Positions 1 to 11,586 of a DNA stretch of 64,000 nt are shown here, piece by piece. Source of the stretch: Sipunculus nudus (taxonomy: Eukaryota > Annelida > Sipuncula > Golfingiida > Sipunculidae); assembly GCA_026874595.1 (NCBI GenBank), contig CM049309.1, positions 53,480,079-53,544,078 on the forward strand, written 5' to 3'. A program made the position numbers and the translations under genes. Below the pieces are notes generated by a model. The model was not told where the DNA came from and did not search any database. It was given only the letters and a program-made list of their open reading frames with translations. Each line of letters starts with the position of its first letter. The first letter of the stretch is position 1.

Positions 1-819
1 CTCAGTGTATTGTTCTATATTGTGGATGTCAGACTGGGAACCAGTCCCATGCAGCCCAAACAGACTACTTGTGCAGCCTACAAATGCTCTTAAATGGTGA
101 TGTCTTGTGCAAATTCCAAAAATCTCGCATAAAATACTATGCTTTTTGAGACAACACTGAGAATTATACCCTTTTCATAGGGCAAACACAAACTGTTTTT
201 AAACCATTTTGAAATGTTTTGAGCGTTCACACAGCAATCCAAAGCGTTTACAAACCATTTTGGCCATTTTGGATCAAGCTCAGGAGGTGGTTTTGAAAAG
301 TTTGCGGTTCCTTTTCTGCGGTTGCAAATAAAATGTGTTTTTATATGTAATATACACAATTTGTTCATATGACATATATGATATTAATGTATGATATACC
401 AGTAGATTATATATGTATGTATCCTTAAATTGTGAATGTAAAAAAAATTATGGCAGTAAAAAATGTAGAAAACCAGCTGCTTGAATTGAAACATGTACCT
501 GTATTGAGCAGATCATTCACCAGTGTATGATCATTCACCAGTGAATGATAGGCAAGTTTCAAGTGTTTACAGTGATTTAAATCAATATTTTCAGGGTGAG
601 AATGGTTTTTCACGTGGCATATGCTGAAAAACAAGTTGATAATTGGGGAAACCCCTATGTGACGTAAACAGTTCAGATTGGTTCCTCATCTGACCCCATC
701 CGTTTGAATTCTTTGTTGGACCAGTCGCTACATGATCAGACAAAAATTTTGTCCGATGACCAGTCGAAATGCTGATAACAAAAAAACATATTTGCATCAC
801 TGGGAAACTGGTTATATGG

Positions 820-848
820 TCCAATGGCCGAAACCGCAAGTATAAAGG
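820..848 (+). promoter_or_regulatory. Possible core promoter (CCAAT + TATA)
   Basis: A CCAAT word (820-824) lies 21 bases before TATAAAGG (841-848), in a locally GC- and CpG-richer stretch (about 800-1125) that contrasts with the AT-rich surroundings. A start near 870 would place the ATG at 1009 in a normal first exon. Both words are short and common, so this is only suggestive. Confidence 0.2.
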
Positions 849-1008
849 CTTTGCATCTCGAAACACTGTCGTTCACAAGATCGGGTTCAGCTCTCAAATG
901 GCATGGCTGGGTCTCCGCTGCTGGGATCAGAAGAAGGAATGTGGGTTGCTTCTGGCTTTGCGGCTGTGGATGCTGTGGCGTTCCTGAAAGATCACCGACT
1001 CGGGATGG

Positions 1009-1188
1009 ATGATGGCGGCCTTTGCAGCTCTCTGCTTGGCTTGGTGTGGCATTGTGACTGTTGGCTCAGAGAACATGCTTAAGGAGTGCACAGTCTTGAC
1101 CGCAGCAACCTGTAGCTGCTCGAAGAGGGTATATGTCGAGGGAAGAATGAGAATCTGGGAAGATTCGAAATCCTCCCGGGAAAAATGA
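1009..1188 (+). CDS. Possible first exon of a small secreted protein, running into a MITE
   Basis: I do not recognise this as a known family. From the tandem ATG ATG at 1009-1014 a 59-residue frame opens with a signal-peptide-like hydrophobic run (MMAAFAALCLAWCGIVTVGS), followed by a Cys-rich segment with Cys at residues 27, 35 and 37. A possible splice donor (AGG|GTATAT) at 1129/1130 would end the coding exon after about 40 codons. That point coincides with the left end of the foldback element at 1130, and the last 19 codons of the open frame are element sequence. The n-region lacks basic residues, which is atypical for a signal peptide. A TATA-like box lies 160 bases upstream. It could equally be a chance frame in a GC-rich patch. 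Confidence 0.2.
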   Translation: MMAAFAALCLAWCGIVTVGSENMLKECTVLTAATCSCSKRVYVEGRMRIWEDSKSSREK

Positions 1189-2003
1189 GAATTCTGATTT
1201 TTCTCGGGAAAAATGAGAATCCAGAGATGGTATGAAGGGATTCCCATTCTTCCCAGGAAGAATGAGAATTCAAGTCTCTCCCGGGAAAATTGAGAATTCT
1301 AATTTTTCCCGGGAGAGAATGGAATTCAGTTTTGAATTTCAAACCTGGGAAAAATGAGAATTCTCATTCTTCCCGGGAAGAATGGGAATTATTGATGCCA
1401 ACTTAACTCTTTTAATTTTTTTAATACTTAGTCAATCTAACATAGATGTTTATTTTCATTGAATTGTAGATTAAAAATATTCACATTTAGAAATCTTTAT
1501 AACTGAATCATGTGTGCTATGAACTAATATGTAAATATCCGGTGTGGTTGTTTTCAACTGACATGGGTTTAGTACTATCATGTGTGAATAAAACTGATTT
1601 TAACAGAAATGGGTTTTTTCATGACAAAAAATGTTACTGTTCTTTAAGCAATAGTCAGTTAATAACACAAAAATTTGGTTATAATACCGTAGTAAAATAT
1701 GCAAACTTAACCCTCCTTAACTATTAAAAGGATATCATTTAACAAATTGGAGCTGGCTGGGAAAAATAAGAATTCTGGTTTTTCCCGGGAAAAATCAGAA
1801 TTCTCATTCTTCCCGGGAAAAATGAGAATCAAATCATAGTATGAAATATTTAATGATTCTCATTTTTCCTGGGAAGAATGGGAATTCCCATTATTCCTGG
1901 GAAAAATCAGAATTCTCATTTTTCCTGGGAAAAATCAGAATTCTCATTTTTCCCGGGAGGATTCTGAATCTTCCAAGATTCTCATTCTTCCCTCGACATA
2001 TAC
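1130..2003. mobile_element. Foldback MITE A with long palindrome-rich terminal inverted repeats
   Basis: The left end starts TATATGTCGAGGGAAGAATG (1130) and the right end (to about 2002) is its reverse complement. The arms match over roughly 70 bases with about three differences. The inverted arrays continue inward to about 1393 and from about 1745, made of recurring words GAGAATTCTC and TTCCCGGGAA that are themselves palindromes. The 350-base core (1394-1744) is plain AT-rich sequence without a transposase. TA lies at both borders, consistent with a TA target site. It is non-autonomous and the superfamily is not determined. It shares its terminal TATATGTC with the element at 8643-9128. Confidence 0.75.
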
Positions 2004-2487
2004 TTTCTTTGGCTTGGCTGACCAGTTGAATAGGTACCGCGACCACAATTGCATACAAGAAATGGGTCCTTCATAATTTCATATGTTCTACACTATCAGC
2101 AACCGAACTGCGGCCACAACTGCATAAAAGGAATCGTAGCTTTAGTCTTTCTTGTAGCTGTAGGGTGTGCTCATGGACAAGTATGTACTTGGAATCAGAC
2201 AAACTACTAAAACTGTTTTAATCGTTCTGTGTAATGTTTCATGCCATATTCATACATACAACAGACAGAGATTTATGCTATAGCATTTAATGCTAGGGTC
2301 TGTTTATGATGTGGGTAAACACCCATACCTGCAACACATATCAGAGTTACCAGGTCTTTATCAATACACCTATCTTTAACTAGGTGAACATGTCTCTGGT
2401 AAATACAAGCAATGACCCTTGGTGACTATGCGAGTGCCACTGCTATACCATTCTCTTTTTCAATATAATGTTGCTTTAAATTTGTTT

Positions 2488-2690
2488 ACCTCCGCTATGG
2501 AGGTTATGTTTTCACCCTAGTCTGTTTATTTGGTACCAGAATATGCTAAAACTGCTGAACCTATTTACACCTGACTTTAAACAAGGTAGGAATATGTGCC
2601 AGGGCAGGACTAACTAAATTTTTGTGTGAGTTTGTGGTGTTCGGGGATCAAGTGGGGTTTTACCTTGGTGGAGGTATGTGCACTACTCCT
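2488..2690. repeat. Short dispersed repeat with CCTCCGC...GGTGGAGG ends
   Basis: The left end reads ACCTCCGCTATGGAGGTTAT and is itself a small hairpin; the right end has ACCTTGGTGGAGGTATGTGC. The combination with TGTTTTCACCCTAGTCTGTTT resembles a repeat common in marine animal genomes that begins with CCTCCGCCAAGGAGG. The superfamily is unknown to me, and the identification is from memory of the motif, not an alignment. Confidence 0.45.
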
Positions 2691-2699
2691 ACCAAAGGT

Positions 2700-4592
2700 A
2701 TGGCCTTTACTACTGGTGAAATAATGCCCTCTCCTTTATGTGTTTGGTTCAATGTGCATAATTTTATTATACTCATTATAGGAGCCTTGTAAGCTCCATT
2801 CAAGGCCCAGGATTAAATATGGTCGAACTAGTTTATATCATTACACTTTGCAGTGTTCACCTGACTATTATGAATACTCTCAGGTCCACTGGGCCTACTA
2901 ATATATAAATGTCAGGGCTAAACCTGACATTACCAGTATAGAACCTGCAGGACCTTTATAATTTCAGTCCCTCCACAGTAATAATTCCATCCAGTGGTGG
3001 ACTTATATGTGTTATATTATAAAGACTGATCACATATTTCTAATAGGGACTTTTCTAATGGCAGCATTTTTAACCCAGTGTTCATCTCTTTTCCATTTGT
3101 ATATGAGAGGTTGTGGTAATAAGCTTGAGACAAAAATTTGAACCAGACTGGTCTGATATATAAGGTTACATTCAGCAATTGTTTTCCTCATGTCTGGTGA
3201 AACTCTTCTCTAGAGAACCTGAACCTTGGTACAGCAGATGAATGAATCTCTGCTCTATTTGTAAGGGGCCTTAAGAATTCTTTTGTTTACATAAATTTAA
3301 GATTCATGTCCTTGTAAATAAGTTCATAGTGGTCAAGGATTAAAAATTGTTTGTTCACATGTTTTCTCTCTTGTTGCTGCATAGAGCACACAGAATATAA
3401 AGTGAATACAATAAGATCCTAAGCAAACCAAATCCCATAAATCAAACACTATCAGTATACGTGCAATACATATAAAAATATCTTCCTTGTTACTAATACA
3501 ACAAATGTTAATGGCTGTGTTTTTAAGGTTTTGTTTTCTTGGGAACACTCCTTCAAAATGCAGTTTATTGTTCATTTACACCACACACCATATGGTAACC
3601 TATAAACAGCACATTTCAGATTACTGTGTGCCAGCTGGCTCCAGGGATACATGAATGAACATGCAGTTGTGTGGTTGGTCGTTACTACACTACCTGTGTG
3701 TTCCTTTTAACTTTAACATGAATATATCAAGGTTTATACCCCCTTCAGAATGCTTCAGACATTAAAAACACTTTTACTGCAGGAAGTGAAGGCAAAAGTG
3801 CAAAGACCCAAGCTTCCAGAAGCAGACTGGGAAGTAAACCAATGATAACTACAGTGCACTCATTAACACACCTTACCCCGTGTGCTATATAATAAAATGG
3901 CATTTTGAATGTATTTTTGCTTATTTAAACAAATCTGTTGATGGCTGAACCTTTGAGTCAAGCTTTTTATATGCAATTAAATGGGAATTTAATGCACAAT
4001 GTTGCTTAATGCACATAGCCCTCTGCAGCAGGGTCAGTTAAGTCAATGTACAGAGTCCTCCACTAGAGGGCAGCGTCATCAACCTTAGGATCTTATCTCC
4101 CAACAGATGGTATCATCATCAAAGCAGCATATCCACTGGGGCAGTACATGTTTTTTTTTAAAGATTAACTGAAGGAAGTGAAGAGTTAAATATGTGTTTA
4201 ACATATTCATAACTTAACTGGTTCATATGCTTTTGAAAGGATATTAAAATTTTTTTTATAAAGATTATGACAGCCTGATCCTTCAGCAACAAAGAAAGAG
4301 TTAACACTGATAAAAGCCATGGGTTAATAAGCTGACTGCAATGCAAGGTATACATACCAGTCCTTGTCAGCTACACTTTAAAGTTATATATGTGGAATGA
4401 TTATTGCCTTTGCAATATTTTATTTTGCAACTATACAGAATAGTCACTAAATGAATTTGTGAGAACAAGATACATGTGGAGCATGTCATTATGTGCAAAA
4501 CTGACAGGAATGGTGAGAATGTATATGCCCCCATCCAATAATTTCAGGAATCCACAATAAATTTAGTGACAACTGTCTGCAGTATCACTCAC
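2700..4592. other. No gene seen; probably intron of the minus-strand UGCG gene
   Basis: AT-rich single-copy-looking sequence. I looked on the minus strand for the next exon of ceramide glucosyltransferase (the segment after the NMDYPA end of the 4593-4731 exon) and did not find it. Nothing else is recognisable. Confidence 0.4.
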
Positions 4593-4731
4593 CGCTGGAT
4601 AGTCCATGTTAAAAAATGTCTCCAGGTTCTCATAGAGATGCGGGTCAACTCCCGTCAGAGGTTTCAATATGGATACCCCGGGTAGGTCCACGTCGGGTGA
4701 GATCTGGGGTTTTTTGTGTAACCTCCATTTT
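4593..4731 (-). CDS. UGCG: Ceramide glucosyltransferase, one internal exon (second coding exon)
   Basis: Ceramide glucosyltransferase (GT21) transfers glucose from UDP-glucose to ceramide on the cytosolic face of the Golgi, the first step to most glycosphingolipids. Read on the minus strand, the exon follows a TTTCAG acceptor (AG = plus 4732-4733) and ends at a GTGAGT donor (plus 4587-4592). It is 139 nt, enters after one leftover base and ends on a complete codon. The translation contains [20 protein letters not shown] and then [11 protein letters not shown], which fits the stretch after the N-terminal membrane anchor in animal UGCG (consensus LPGVS-LLKPL-GVDP and NLETFF-LDYP). The exon lies before the catalytic D1/D2/D3 and QxxRW motifs, which are not in view. 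The first exon (membrane anchor) should lie at higher coordinates and the catalytic exons at lower ones; neither was found. Both splice sites and the reading frame are intact, so it looks like a live gene rather than a retrocopy. Confidence 0.88.
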
Positions 4732-4733
4732 CT

Positions 4734-7051
4734 GAAATGACCAAAAAAAAAATAAAAATTAAATGTTAGTGCACTGCTGAGTAAATAATGTTCACTGTGA
4801 TATAATAATGCTATTGTGCTGCTGCTGTCAATAACACCTGTACAAAAAGTGTCAACACCTGTGCTAAAAGTATGAAAGGTGAACAGATATTTAAGTGATA
4901 TATATATTATATATGTGGCATGAGAGGCATAATGACTGATGGAAAATTGAGGTACACATGAAACATGACTATAAACCCAAATCTATGCACACAGAACACA
5001 AAGCAGTTCTGGAATTTTATTACAGCTTAGCTCACATAGCACTCTCAAGAGTCCCTGCTTCTGGTAGAGCAGTTAACAGACAACTGGTCATTTTAATACA
5101 GAAGCTTGTGCAGTGAGGGTGACAATTTTAATAGTAACTTCAACACAACAAAAGCAAAGATCATCAGATTTTTAAGAATTCAACATCATTAGCAATACTT
5201 TTATCTGACATTAATATTCACTGCAAAATGCTAAACAGTAAAATGGTTCAAATTTGGTGAAGTGCTGGGCCTGCACACTGAACTGTCAGTAGGTTTTATA
5301 TTTAATCCATAACAGTGCACCCTGGTACCAAGTGGCAGATTTTTTGGGATCAGGTGGCTTTTAATAAATACATTTTGTTTCACTTGCTTATTTTCTGCTT
5401 CAGTTCAGAATACAGGATTTGTTTCTCCTCAACTAAATCCAATAATGCACTCCAAGTGGTAAATGGAGAGATGTCATAACAGGAGGTATAATCCACAGGG
5501 TATGAGGGATATCAGTGTGTGGATGGCATATATATAGTTACTTATGTATAAAACCATGGTGTCTCTACTTCCATTAAGAGGTTGAAGCTGAAAGTGACCT
5601 TACTATTACCATACAGATATTTCTAAAGCAGTTGACAATATTTACATCATGTACTTCATGCATCTGCCAAACATCCAGGGACATACCATCACCCTAAATC
5701 TTCAACAAGTGGAAAGAGGTCATGACATCCTGGGAATACTGATATCATCCACAGATTCAGTGTTAATTTGACTTTAATTTTATAATATTATCAGAAATGT
5801 TATCAAAATGTTTAAGGTTATCATCAAGTTAATAAATTCCAGCAAGCCACTCTGGTGTTGTTTGCATGACTAAATGAACAAGCCTGCCAGTGTTCAGGCC
5901 TAATTCAAAACTGAAAACCAAATCCCACAAACACAATGTAAACAATGTTTAGACTGTCTGAAGAAGAACACTTGTGCATCCGGTATGGGACAGGTTTATA
6001 GGACTTTATTTTGGTCAAATTATCGATGCCTTCCCAGTAATACTAAAGGTTAAGTCTGGAACTAGCACCAAATCTGCTCCAAAAGCCTTGTAAAACAAGT
6101 TTACACCAGTCCCTTGATTGGTCTAATTGCTTTGTTCATGATTTATGAAACAGACGCAGGTGTGGCTCACTGAAACAAGGTCTGTGAAAGCGTGGCTGCC
6201 ACAAACTTGATAGTATTATGACCATTTGGTTGTTAGGCTGGTAAAGGATTTATTTGGCTGGGATCCATCCAGAGGCAACACAACTTGCTTTGATTGTCAC
6301 ATAGTTTATTTCTTGAATCAGCTCTCTTTGGTTCCTATGCTTCTCCCTTTTACTCTCTACCCCACCCCTACATCGACATATATCCTACCGCATAGACCAC
6401 ATACCAGAGGTCTTAGAAAATAACCAATCTTAGGGTTTGGATCTAAATATGAATACTAAATACAATTACGTTGGCCAATTGCTTCCTAGAACTAGTTATT
6501 GATATTAAGATAGCTTCATTTGGAGAACTCAGTCTCTAAGACAGAACATAAGATGCTTTTGTAAAATTACCATTTTTATGGCCACTGCCCTACTACCCTG
6601 TCCTGACAGTAGACCATTGTCATCACAATGGAATGTGCTTGTGATTTTGATAACAGCTTACCCTAATGTATGTCACAACCGTACATGGTTCAGTATTAGA
6701 AATTGTATTTATATTTCTGACTATTTTTAAAACTGTTAATTATATTCTTCATGCTGGGGTCCTACTATCCATACATGTACTTTTAATTTTTTTTGCTTTC
6801 CCAAATCTGCTGGTCAGCATTTGTGTTAGGTTAGTTTAGATATTAAGGTATCACATTTCTAATGTATTTTGTATCAACTATTGATGGAAATGGGAGATAC
6901 CACCACATGATTTTATAAAGCACCAATGGAGATTTGTAAATATCATAGGTATACTGTAACTGGGAAATTCATTAAGTTTTTCCAATAGCCTAAAACGATT
7001 AATGAATTACTTTCAACAATGTAAAAATGTCCAGGACTAGTGCCAACTATG
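4734..7051. other. No gene seen; probable UGCG intron 1
   Basis: AT-rich sequence with no recognisable exon, RNA gene or clear repeat. The only longer frame (6226-6423) has no features of a protein. Confidence 0.35.
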
Positions 7052-8036
7052 TACAGTGAAACTCCCCTAAGCCGGTCACTCAAGGGACTGGAGGATTTTG
7101 TCTATATTAGTGAGTTGTCCTGTTTAGAGGAGTTTGGCATACTGCGTCAATTTGTCATTGAATGTTTGGGATATCCTATGTTTCAATTAAATTTATGCCT
7201 AATTTGAAATAGGCTACATAAATTTGATTTAAATCATTTTCAAAATAGCGTAAATATGCACCTGCAATTTATTAAATATAATTATTTTAAAAAAGGACAA
7301 ACATCAGGTAGGCCACCCAAAATAATCGTTGCAGTTTCACTTAAACGTACCATGCTTCATCTTCTAGGCAAGCGGCAGTTCATAGATGGTTGCACTTGGC
7401 ATACTGAAGATTTGATTATTGACAGCATGATTATTTGTTAAAGGAAAGTCATTACCTCGCACTCACCATAACAAAGGCAAATTGTCGCAAACTATAATTA
7501 CAGCTCCCCAGGCCGGATACCAATCACAAAGTATGAATAGCAGTCTTTGATGGTGGTCTTGTCGAATGAAAAGCTGTTTCAGTTTGAAAGCTTATTTTTT
7601 TCCTAACTGACCTGCTAATCTTAATTTAATAATGATTGTGTAATCAACATATTTATAGAAAAAAACAACAATTTCAATACTGTATATTTATATATAACAT
7701 TCCAAAGTATCACCAAACTACGCTTGTCCCTGGGCTGTCGCTTTAAGTTTAACCAAAACAGGTCATAGGCGGTCATGACCTAAGAGCTCCATCTTTCAGC
7801 AAATATATGAAGAAAATAGAACTCGCGATGTCTGTCTGCTTTTGAGGGTCGTAATATATTCTGGATATGCTGGCGGGATGGGAAAAATTGTCTGTTGTCC
7901 AGGATAGTGAGTTGTCCGCTTTACTAGATTTACGTTAAACATTATACAGAGGCAAAATGAAGGGACTGAGATTTAGTGTCCGCATTTGTGAGTTGTCCGC
8001 CTTACAGAGTTGTCCGCAAGTAGGAGATTCACCGTA
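7052..8036. mobile_element. Non-autonomous pogo/Tc1-like DNA transposon
   Basis: The left end is TACAGTGAAACTCCCCTAAG (7052) and the right end, reverse complemented, is TACGGTGAATCTCCTACTTG. The imperfect inverted ends of about 22 bases start with CAGTGAA-type sequence inside TA, as in Tigger/pogo-type elements. The interior repeats the word GAGTTGTCCG/GTTGTCCGC near both ends. No DDE transposase frame is present in the 985 bases, so it is a deletion derivative or MITE. Confidence 0.6.
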
Positions 8037-8566
8037 TTATTAAAATACTATAGAGAAATTTTATTCCATATTTTACCATTAGGACTACAGCACTTAAAGA
8101 GCTCACATCAATGTTTCTTATTAGTGGCTGACAAGTTTCAGTTTCACACAGCTGGCAGGACATCTTCTGCCATCATTTGACATTTACGGTTGGATTTAAT
8201 CTATAAATAAGTCATGAGCATTAAATGTCTGGAGATTCTAAGTGGACAACCCAACCGGAACCTAATTTAATCACACACAATGAATAATGCAGGCTGGTTC
8301 TGTAATATTCATTGATCAAGGAAGCCTCAGACAGACCCATGTGGAATACAAATTCACTGATGAATCAAATAGTAAAATAACAAATTCAGGGAATTTATGA
8401 GAGACTTTTTTGTTTCTTTCATGGCAGCCGTTTAAGCAGGTAATAGTACCCGAAAGTCATTATTCACAAGACAGTTAACATGATCAGCCAAATGACAAAC
8501 ATAACTAGTAAGTAACAATTTCTATCTTGACACTTTACAAGACCCATTCTGAAAGGATTTTAAAAT

Positions 8567-8574
<8 letters not shown>

Positions 8575-8645
<71 letters not shown>
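8575..8645. repeat. (TA)n microsatellite
   Basis: About 35 uninterrupted TA units that abut MITE B. A second (TA)n run (about 9125-9152) lies on its other side, so the element probably inserted into a TA tract. Confidence 0.95.
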
Positions 8646-8648
<3 letters not shown>

Positions 8649-9122
8649 AGAGACGAGATTGAAATCCAGACGGATTTTAAATTCGCCTAGACGAGATTGC
8701 GATTATGATCTTGCCTAGGCGAGATTGCAATTGTGATCTCGCCTAGACGGATTTTAAACTCGCCTAGACGAGATCACAATCGCAATCTCGCCTAGGCGAG
8801 ATTAAAATCCATCATGGAGCAGGCCAGGATTTTAATCTCGCCTAGGCCAGTTTAAAATCTGTCTGGTGTCATCCAGGCGAGTTTAAAATCTGCCTGATAT
8901 TACTTAGGCGAGTTTAAAATCTGCCTAGGCGAGATTAAATAGTGATCTGATCTAATTTCCTAATATATTAAGCATTGTTACTGACATATGAAAGATGTCT
9001 TCAGTCGGTTTTTTCAATATTTTAACACTGAATGGTTATGTATAGTTCACAAGTAATATATTTATTAATCGCAATCTCGTCTAGGCGAATTTAAAATCCG
9101 CCTGGATTTCAATCTCGTCTCT

Positions 9123-9128
<6 letters not shown>
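8643..9128. mobile_element. Foldback MITE B, arms built from CTCGCCTAGGCGAG palindromes
   Basis: The arms 8643-8705 and about 9066-9128 are inverted repeats of about 63 bases that differ at one position (AGACGG against AGGCGG). They begin TATGTCAGAGACGAGATTGA. Between them many copies of GCGAGATT, TTTTAAA(C/T)TCGCC and the perfect palindrome CTCGCCTAGGCGAG occur in alternating orientation, so the element can fold at several scales. A 125-base core (8940-9065) lacks these words. Both sides are (TA)n, consistent with a TA target site. No protein is encoded. Confidence 0.85.
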
Positions 9129-9153
<25 letters not shown>

Positions 9154-9271
9154 CATTTATTCCCCTGACAGGTAGATTAATGAGAGTACTAATCATGTAA
9201 ATGTTCACTGTCTGCCAGACAATATAATCTTCTTCGGCATGGCCAATAGCTCTGTCAAAATAAATCTTAAT

Positions 9272-9506
9272 CAGGGCTTGACATTGACTTTTGAAAGTAC
9301 TTCCCCAGTCAGGCAAGTGACATCAAACTTTTACTTGAACTACACAAAGTTTTAATTGCCCTACTGAAATCTTGGTTAAAGCTCGGACTCATTTGCCCAG
9401 TTGGGAAAGTATGCTCATTTGAGTTTGCACTGTGTTGCTCCAACAATATTTTCTGGAACTTTTTACTTTCTCTGGGCAAGTGGTTAACCACTGAAGTGAA
9501 GCCCTG
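9272..9506. repeat. hAT-like MITE remnant (CAGGGCTTGACATT end)
   Basis: The left end is CAGGGCTTGACATTGACTTT and the right end is GTGAAGCCCTG, forming short inverted ends of the CAGGGC type seen in hAT-like MITEs. Inside are degenerate (A/T)CTTGCCC..GGGCAAGT words. I see no matching 8-base duplication, so it is old or misbounded. Similar pieces lie at 39955-40310 and 59990-60110. Confidence 0.45.
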
Positions 9507-9717
9507 TAAAAGTATCGACCTGAATTCTGTAATCAAAGAGAGAAAGTGGATAAAAAAAAGAGGGCACCAAGATCATTTCCTGTTGACTCCTACATCATAC
9601 AGAGTGCATCCAAGTGAGAAATACCTGACATGCTGTGAAATATTATTTGAATCCACCATTCTCAAAGACAGTTAATTTTGAAATTTCTTCTCAACAAATC
9701 AATTCAATAAGACATAC

Positions 9718-9954
9718 CTTTTTTCCAGCACTCGAGCTGATACAAAATGTGATCATGCTAAGCTTCTGTTCATCTGCTGATACAGTTATGGTCAGGTTCA
9801 TATACATATTGCCTAAATCAATTCCTCTAGACTTAAGACGCAATTCTGACAGTGGGTTAGTTCCAATCCAGCAGGAAATGGCCGAGATCATCAAAGTGAT
9901 GACAAAACATTTCCTGAATTCAGTCAGCCAATGATAACAGCTCGCATGATGTGA
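9718..9954 (-). CDS. Possible minus-strand exon, product unknown
   Basis: I do not recognise this protein. A minus-strand frame stays open from 10131 to 9691. Within it, 237 nt (79 codons, phase 0 on both sides) run from an ATGCAG acceptor-like site (AG = plus 9955-9956) to a good donor AAG|GTATGT (GT = plus 9716-9717). The translation has a hydrophobic segment (CFVITLMISAISCWIG) and then a polar region with NLTITVSADEQ, so a membrane protein is conceivable. Against it: the acceptor lacks a pyrimidine tract, and the opposite strand is also open (9635-9934), which weakens the coding signal. Its phase does not fit UGCG exon 1. Confidence 0.22.
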
Positions 9955-10888
9955 CTGCATACTATTTTTAAAAATTTTCTCAATTATGAGGTCTCCAATA
10001 CCAAAGGCAAAACAATGATTATATAAAATGTTTTTCCAGTTATGGGACCATGGGAGATACAGAGTTCTAAAAATTTTCCAATTTTTTATTGTTCTGTACC
10101 AGAACACCAAACTTAAAGTATTATGGTCCATATTATGTAAATATTTCAGGATCCATTAAATAACCAGTGATCAGCAAACAATTACAAGTTAAGATTCAAC
10201 AAGGAATGAATATCTGATGAAGGCCATTATTAATCATTTATTGACAAGCAGGGTATAAGTGAGTCAAACTCATAACTATGACCCAGTCACTAATATCAGT
10301 ATTCTTATCACCTGAACCACATAAAGTGCTAGTAAATCAAGAAGTAAATGCTTACCTAAAAAGTATAATCTGTAAAAAAATTAAAGGGCACTGGCAAATG
10401 TTGCACACTTTCAGTTCAGTGATGATAAAGTAAACCAACCATAAATGGTGTGACATTTAACTAATGAGACAGCAAAAGGTACAACTAAAAGTGACAATGT
10501 ATAAAATGCTACAATTTTTAACAAATTTATTTCTTAACTGAGGACATAACTTGACATTCTGGTTCCTTAAATCAAATAAATCAATATATACAGACATCTT
10601 CAGACATCTATTTACCTGAATACCTGCATGAACTTTAATCTGTTTTAATCAATTACTTGTCACATTCCTGCTGCAGTCTTATCATGAATATCAGACCAGA
10701 CAAGTTCCTTGGGCAAGTAGAGACACACATCTTTGTTATCAGAAGAATATCTAGGCCAAAGCTTAAATACTGTAATGTGACTGTATTTGTAACATGATAT
10801 ACATTCCATAACATCCACAATATTTTCCATGGTGCTCATATTTCACATGCCACAAACATCCAACCATGAGGACTAAGTGCTAGAGATA

Positions 10889-10925
10889 ACAAGGGACCTA
10901 TGGGTCACTGTGCTCAGCTGACGTT
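10889..10925 (+). repeat. Solo 5' end of the ACAAGGGAC Helentron/DINE-like family
   Basis: ACAAGGGACCTATGGGTCAC followed by TGTGCTCAGCTGACG matches the 5' ends at 11587, 35235 and 42609. No matching 3' end occurs before the next element starts at 11587, so this is a truncated copy. Confidence 0.7.
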
Positions 10926-11586
10926 AACCTTGAAGGTAAAAATCTAAAATAATATCTAATGGAGATAAAGTGTAAGAGGAAGAGGTAATAAAGGCCATGG
11001 TTGGTTTATATGATTGGTTTGTATTGATGAGCACGAAATTGTTGCAAAAAATATTTTGTGACCTGACCATGTGTTTCCTAATGTTGAAACTAAAGCATGT
11101 GAGCAGTTTGTGAACAAATGATCTGTACTATTACCATGATCATTAGTTGGTTTTTCGATTAACTGTTGACATTTCAGTAGTTTACACATTTGTTCAATTG
11201 AATCTATTCTTTTTGTATAATATATATTATTAAATATATATGTATTTTTTTATGAAATGATTACAGTTGAAATATAGCTAATTAACAACATAAAACAGGG
11301 CAAACAAAGCCTGATCTCAAATTCTGCTGAAGCAGGAAAATAATGAACAAATGTTTGTATTAAATCCTGATTTTTTTATCACATCAATTATTTTCTAGTT
11401 TAAGTTTATATTTCTAAACATTTCCAATTTAACATATATATCTGAATATAAAAGTTGTTTCATAATTCTCAATTGCATCATCATAAATGTCAATCTTGTC
11501 AGATAACACCACATCATGCATACAAATGTTTATTTATTTTTACCACAAAAATATATCTTTTAAATCTGCAAAACAATAAATATCTA

